Origin: Heloderma charlesbogerti
Lineage: Eukaryota > Chordata > Lepidosauria > Squamata > Helodermatidae
NCBI GenBank assembly: GCA_026122225.1
Contig: JANEZZ010001951.1
Coordinates: 930,001 to 994,000, forward strand
Reading direction: 5' to 3'
Length of the DNA: 64,000 nucleotides
The notes under the pieces are model-generated. The model made no database searches. It saw only the letters and a program-made list of their open reading frames with translations, and was not told where the DNA came from. Shown here piece by piece: positions 59,564 through 64,000 of the stretch; the stretch's first letter is position 1; each line of letters opens with the position of its first letter. A program made the position numbers and the translations under genes.

Positions 59564-60354
59564 GACACAGTGGGTAAAATCTGGCCCCATCACTTCCTGG
59601 CATGTGGAAGGGGAAGAAACGGAAGCAGTGACAGATTTTATTTTCTTGGGCTCCAAGATCACAGCAGATGGTGACTGTAGCCATGAAATTAAAAGACGCT
59701 TGCTCCTTGGGAGGAAAGCTGTGGCAAACCTAGACAGCATAGTAAGAAGCAGAGACATCACCCTGCCGACAAAGGTCCGTCTAATCAAAGCTATGGTTTT
59801 CCCAGTAGTAACGTATGGCTGTGAGAGCTGGACTCTAAGGAAGGCTGAGCGCCGAAGAATTGATGCTTTCGAACTGTGGTGCTGGAGAAGACTCTTACGA
59901 GTCCCCTGGACTGCAAGGAGGTCAAATCAGTCAATCCTAAAGGAAATCAACCCTGACTGCTCATTGGAAGGACAGATACAGAAGCCGAAGCTCAAATATT
60001 TTGGCCACCTAATGCGAAGAGAAAACTCTCTGGAAAAGACCCTGATGCTGGGAAAGACTGAAGGCAAAAGGAGAAGGGGACGGCAGAGGATGAGATGGCT
60101 AGATAGCATCACTGATGCAATGAATATGGACTTGAGCATGCTCCGGGAGAGAGCGCAGGACAGGAAGGCCTGGCGTGCTATGGTCCATGGGGTCACGAAG
60201 AGTCGGACACGACTGAACAACAACAACAAGTCCTACCTAGAGTAGATCCATTGAAATAGGTAGGATTTAAGTTAGTCATGGCTAACTTAAGCCCCACTCT
60301 TTTTCAATGGGTCTACTCTAAGTAGGACTTAGGTTGGATTTTACCCACTGTGTC
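59564..60354. mobile_element. Palindromic MITE with 18-bp perfect termini, split by BovB
   Basis: GACACAGTGGGTAAAATC (59564-59581) is the exact reverse complement of 60337-60354. Inside the right part, 60228-60256 pairs with 60302-60330 at 27 of 29 positions. Without the BovB block the MITE would be about 145 bp. Confidence 0.75.
59582..60227 (+). mobile_element. BovB/RTE LINE 3' fragment
   Basis: An open frame through 59514-60245 encodes the C-terminal BovB ORF2 region ('RENSLEKTLMLGKTEGKRR', 'HGVTKSRTRLNN') and ends in a CAA-rich tail. RT catalytic motifs are absent. It is closely similar to 25019-25680 and 62660-63262. Confidence 0.88.
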
Positions 60355-60356
60355 TG

Positions 60357-60437
60357 CAGTCTTATACCTATGTACCTGGGAGTAAGCTTTACTAAACTCA
60401 TTAGAACTTACTTCAGAGTAGACATGTATAGTTTTGC
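60357..60437. mobile_element. MITE-like relic
   Basis: 'acctatgtacctgggagtaagctt' ... 'aacttacttcagagtagacatgtata' forms an imperfect inverted pair also seen at 62163-62240 and 19793-19880. Confidence 0.45.
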
Positions 60438-60510
60438 ATGGCGTAGAACATGGAAAGCTGCCTTATATTTTGTCAGGCCATTGGTCCATCTAGCTCAGTG
60501 TTGTCTACAC

Positions 60511-60646
60511 CAGCTTCCCCCAACCTCATGCCTTACAGATGTTTGGGACTTCAACTCCCATCAGCCCTAGCAGGCATATCCAGTGGTCAGGAAAACTGGG
60601 AGTTGTAGTCCAAAACATCTGTGGGGCAGCACATTGGGGAAGGCTG
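60511..60646. mobile_element. Palindromic hAT-like MITE inside SINE
   Basis: It starts CAGCTTCCCC and ends TTGGGGAAGGCTG, with the CTCCAGATGT-family palindrome. Flanking 8-mers GTCTACAC (60503-60510) and ACCTACAC (60647-60654) match at 6 of 8. Confidence 0.75.
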
Positions 60647-60710
60647 ACCTACACTGACTCACAGCAACTTTACAGGTTCTTGGACAGGAGTCTTTCCCAG
60701 CCTTGCCTGT

Positions 60711-61168
60711 TAGGGCTTTGTGAATCAACAAAACTCGGATTCGCAGAAGTTCTCCAAATTCCATCTTGAAGCTTGTTCCAGCTCAACTCCATATGGGATT
60801 CTGGGTTTTGTTTTTTTCTTTTCACATGAAAATCCATCCATATTTTCGTGTGTATTTTTCCAAATGTAACGCATCTTTGTGCACATCTTTGAAATGTATG
60901 CATTCTTCTCTCATTGATTGTGTGCATCTTTGAAATGTATTCTTCTCCCATTGATTATTTGTACCCTTTTTTCGTAAGTCTACATTTTTCAAAGGTATGC
61001 ATGGTGTCAAACACATTTGGGGGGCAGGGTCCGCAAATCACATTGCAAGCTTGGAAATGTATGGACTTCGACTGCAGGTTGTGTCTGAGTCTGTGTTCAG
61101 TCTGAAAGGTGCAAATTGGGTAAATCCTGATAAAAAATGAACTGAAATGAATTTCTCATACATCCCTA
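60711..61168. mobile_element. hAT-like element inside SINE, TAGGG...CATCCCTA
   Basis: It begins TAGGGCTTTG and ends ATACATCCCTA. SINE sequence resumes right after it. The interior has 'tgtgcacatctttgaaatgtatgca' repeated twice. No clean target duplication was seen. Confidence 0.6.
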
Positions 61169-62162
61169 CTGGAGATGTGAGAGACTGAACATGGGATCTT
61201 TTGCATGCCAACCATGTGCTCTCCCTCTGAGCTACGACCCTTCCTGCATAAATAGGTATGCACATTTTATTTTAAAATGACCACCACAACTAAACAAACA
61301 TGGCAGCAGCCATGGAAGTCCATTGGCTTCACCATTTTGTTTATTTTTGTGTTGCGGCTTTTCTCAAAACAATGACACATACATACATGGGCACTTTGTG
61401 AAGCATTATAGAGAAATGGGGAAGTTTGTACTGAGGACAACTGACAGCAATAGGGGAACAGGAGAAGTAAGAAAGTAAAGTAACTTCAAGGGGAAATAAT
61501 GAAGGGCTGGGAGTATGGCTATTAGAAAGGAAGAACAAAAGACTGAGGCCCAGTAGCTGTTCAGAGAGGTTTGTAGGGCCTGATGGGAGTCATGGGCCTC
61601 TGATTCAGAAAAAGACGTTGGGCCCCTCTTTTTCTTCTTTTTTTAGCAGCGACAACTCATGAATATTATAATTCAATATGCAAGTATTATAAATATATTC
61701 AAATAAATATTGTACATAAATAGAATAAGCTTTTCTCTAACTTTTTATGCAGCCACAAAGACCAAACATTTTAATAAGTGAAACTGGAGGGCTGTTTCTC
61801 ACGCTATTGTTAGAAGAGATATGTGTGCATTGTTGGGACCTGGAAAGCAAAAAGCAAGATAACATTGTAAGATTTGTATCCATTTCAGAGAGACAATACA
61901 TGTAGAGAAAGAATCATGAAGTGTTTGCCAAGTTCTCTCATCTTTTCTTCAAAGGCAGCCATGTGTACTGTAGCTGCCACACATTACCTTTTCACAGAAC
62001 TTCAGATCTGCTTGCAACACCCATTTCCCTCCCAGATTCTGCCTTTGTTTTTCAAAAGAAACAGAAGAACCAGCATAAGAACCTAAGGCAGTGTTCTTTT
62101 CAACACTTTCCCATCATGTATATTCTCTGGATTGGGACCTTTATATACAGCTAACTAAGGCG

Positions 62163-62240
62163 GTAATCTTATACACACTTAACTGGGAGTAAGCCCCATT
62201 GAACACAGCAGACATACTTCAAAGTAAACATGCACCTGGT
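62163..62240. mobile_element. MITE-like relic
   Basis: 'gtaatcttatacacacttaactgggagtaagccccattgaac' followed by an imperfect inverted half, same family as 60357-60437. Confidence 0.45.
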
Positions 62241-63450
62241 CTAAAATAGGGCAGTGAGACTGCCCTAATGAGGACTGGCCAATGTGATCGTATTATCCCA
62301 GTATTATTCCATCTCCACTGACTGCCAGTCCATGTCCGGGCCTGAGCCAAAGTGCTGGTGTTAACATTCAAAGCCCTAAGTGGTTTGGGGCCAGCTTACC
62401 TGAAGGATCGCCTCCTCCCGTATATACCTGCTGGACCCTAAGATTGTCCTCAGCGGTCCTTCTCTGGGAGCCCCTGGCAAAGGAAGTGAGGTGGGTGTCT
62501 ACTAAGAAGAGGGCCTTTTCTGTTGTGGCACCCCGGCTGTGGAATGAGCTTCCCAGGGAGGCTCACTCGGTACCTCTATTGTGCTCTTTTCAGTTCCAGA
62601 TGAAGACTGTCTTATTTTCCCTGCCATTTTAGTCTTTCAGTTTCTTCTATTTTAAATCTGTTGTTGTTGTTCAGTCGTTTAGTCGTGTCCGACTCTTCGT
62701 GACCCCATGGACCATAGCACGCCAGGCCTTCCTGTCCTGCGCTCTCTCCCGGAGTGTACTCGAGTCCATATTCATTGCATCGGTGATGCTATCTAGCCAT
62801 CTCATCCTCTGCCGTCCCCTTCTCCTTTTGCCTTCAGTCTTTCCCAGCATCAGGGTCTTTTCCAGAGAGTTTTCTCTTCGCATTAGGTGGCCAAAATATT
62901 TCAGCTTCAGCTTCAGTATCTGTCCTTCCAATGAGCAGTCCGGGTTGATTTCCTTTAGGATTGACTGATCTGACCTCCTTGCAGTCCAGGGGACTCGTAA
63001 GAGTCTTCTCCACCACCACAGTTCGAAGGCATCAATTCTTCGGTGCTCAGCCTTCCTTATAGTCCAGCTGTCACAGCCATACGTTGCTACTGGGAAAACC
63101 ATAGCTTTGATTATACGGACCTTTGCCGGCAAGGTGATGTCTCTGCTTCTTACTATGCTGTCTAGGTTAGACATAGCTTTCCTCCCATGGAGCAAGCGTC
63201 TTTTAATTTCATGACTACAGTCACCGTCTGCGGTGATCTTGGAGCCCAAGAAAATAAAATCTTTTCATGGCTATTAGGTTTAATTTTGTTTTTTATTCTG
63301 ATTTTATACTGTAGTTTTAAACTTTTACACATTTATATTGCATTTTATCATGTTGTATTTTATGGTTTTAATTGTTGTGACCTGCCCAGAAAGCTTCAGC
63401 TATTGGACGGCATAGAAATGTCATAGAATGAATGAATGAATGAAGGAATG
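62241..63450 (+). mobile_element. L2-type LINE 3' end split by a BovB insertion
   Basis: 62241-62659 holds decayed L2 C-terminal sequence (frame 62444-62632 with 'KRAFSVVAPRLWNELPRE'). The 3' UTR resumes at 63263 and ends 'gcccagaaagcttcagctattggacggcatag' with an (AATG)n tail. Confidence 0.75.
62660..63262 (-). mobile_element. BovB/RTE LINE 3' fragment nested in L2
   Basis: The minus-strand frame 63249-62671 encodes the ORF2 C-terminus, and the GTT/CAA tail lies at 62660-62672. AAATCT occurs at both junctions (62654-62659 and 63257-63262). The right copy is also native BovB sequence, so it may be microhomology rather than a true duplication. Confidence 0.85.
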
Positions 63451-63789
63451 AATAAAATCACTTGCTATCTGGGGCCTCTTCACGCAAAGCAGATTCTTTG
63501 CCCCTGAGTATGAGCTCAGTGGCTGCTTCCCTTCCCTGCACTTTGGCCATGTGCCCTGGGGAAAGCCAAGACCTTCTCCTTATGGCCACATTCCTGCATT
63601 CCTATGGGAAGACAGACATGTCCACACTGATCCTATTCTGGCCTCTGCTGCTAGCGGCTGTGTGGATCAAGGGATGACACAGCAAGGCCCCGAACACCCA
63701 ACCCATGTGTGCTGTAGTGATTGGATGTGCTGGACATTGGAGGCATCCAGAGCAGATGCTGTCTCACCCTGATTCAGGCTATCCTGTAT
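63451..63789. other. Intronic sequence, no gene recognised
   Basis: Short frames only, no domain. Confidence 0.4.
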
Positions 63790-64000
63790 GCAGCACCATG
63801 ACTTCCATTAAGTGGAGTGAGATGGCTGCTGGAAGTGGTAGATTTGGGGCGTCATTACAGGTGGCAAATTGTTATTCAATCAATGTATTGATATTCCTTT
63901 TTCTTCTTCTTTTTTACTGTAGGGGGCATGGCTGGATTTTCTGCCTTGGGTGCCTCAGTGTCTTGGGCCACCCTGCTGGCATGCCTCCTTATTCTGCTTA
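63790..64000 (+). mobile_element. hAT-like repeat, CAGGGCCGG family, running to the window end
   Basis: 'gtggagtgagatggctgctgg', 'ttgttattcaatcaatgtattgatat' and 'ttttctgccttgggtgcctcag' match 11094-11319. The right end 'ttgggccaccctgct' is present in degenerate form; the left terminus is unclear. Confidence 0.5.

Larger units (their letters stand above)
60448..61245 (-). mobile_element. tRNA-derived SINE split by two DNA elements
   Basis: SINE parts lie at 60448-60510 ('ggaaagctgccttatattttgtcaggccattgg'), 60647-60710 ('cagcaactttacaggttc') and 61169-61245 ('ctggagatgtgagagactgaacatgggatcttttgcatgcc', the tRNA-like head in reverse). Together they match 2304-2515 on the opposite strand. Confidence 0.7.
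45644..64000 (+). other. SMOC2: SMOC2 intron 1 (start; continues beyond window)
   Basis: From the exon 1 donor to the window end I found no exon encoding the SMOC2 follistatin-like region or any other host domain. The stretch is therefore taken as intron 1, at least 18.3 kb long. A C-rich run lies at about 45656-45681. Between listed repeats, the subregions 45900-47529, 49093-49519, 50353-51039, 51321-52940, 54367-55388, 55581-57980, 58353-59563 and 61246-62162 show no recognised gene. They contain only short GT/GA tracts (46226-46244, 52734-52766) and unclassified sequence. Confidence 0.7.

Noticed and set aside
1..64000. CRISPR array, prophage, operon or endogenous retrovirus
   Set aside because: No regularly spaced repeats, no bacterial gene organisation, and no gag/pol/env or LTR pair was recognised. 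Reverse-transcriptase frames belong to non-LTR elements.

Overview
This window looks like a squamate reptile genome (lizard or snake). The evidence is the repeat mix: a full-length BovB/RTE LINE plus two truncated copies, several L2-type and CR1-type LINEs, several kinds of tRNA-derived SINEs, and many small hAT-like DNA elements. There are no bacterial-style genes, operons or CRISPR arrays. Almost every open reading frame is a piece of a transposon or a chance frame.

The one host gene I can support is the first coding exon of SMOC2 (secreted modular calcium-binding protein 2), plus strand, 45563-45643. It lies in a GC-rich CpG island at about 45190-45900 and ends in a clean GTAAGG splice donor. 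Everything from 45644 to the window end would then be part of a long first intron, and positions 1 to about 45100 are intergenic DNA upstream of the promoter.

Layout. 1-15 kb: scattered DNA elements and SINEs, an L2 copy with a long open reverse-transcriptase frame (4.36-5.73 kb), a CR1 split by an L2 (7.9-9.0 kb), a CR1 end, an L2 3' end and a fold-back hAT element (13.98-14.51 kb). 15.05-18.83 kb: a three-layer nest, with a hairpin-chain element inside an L2 inside a hAT MITE. 19-25 kb: mostly old or unique sequence. 25.02-28.20 kb: an essentially full-length BovB with a 12-bp target duplication. 28-44 kb: microsatellites, a second fold-back element, a CR1 interrupted by several later insertions (36.1-37.86 kb), a second L2 copy (39.7-41.0 kb) and several hAT elements. 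44.4-45.9 kb: a SINE, then the SMOC2 CpG island and exon 1. 46-64 kb: SMOC2 intron 1, with CR1, L2 and BovB pieces and more nested DNA elements.

The strongest unexplained structure is the string of near-perfect palindromes at 16535-16867. It sits in an element whose right end matches two other long-inverted-repeat elements here (13980-14505 and 31525-32067). Target-site duplications of 8 bp, read directly from the sequence, place these elements and the short palindromic repeats in the hAT type. Family names beyond LINE clade and hAT-like are not assigned, because no library search was possible.
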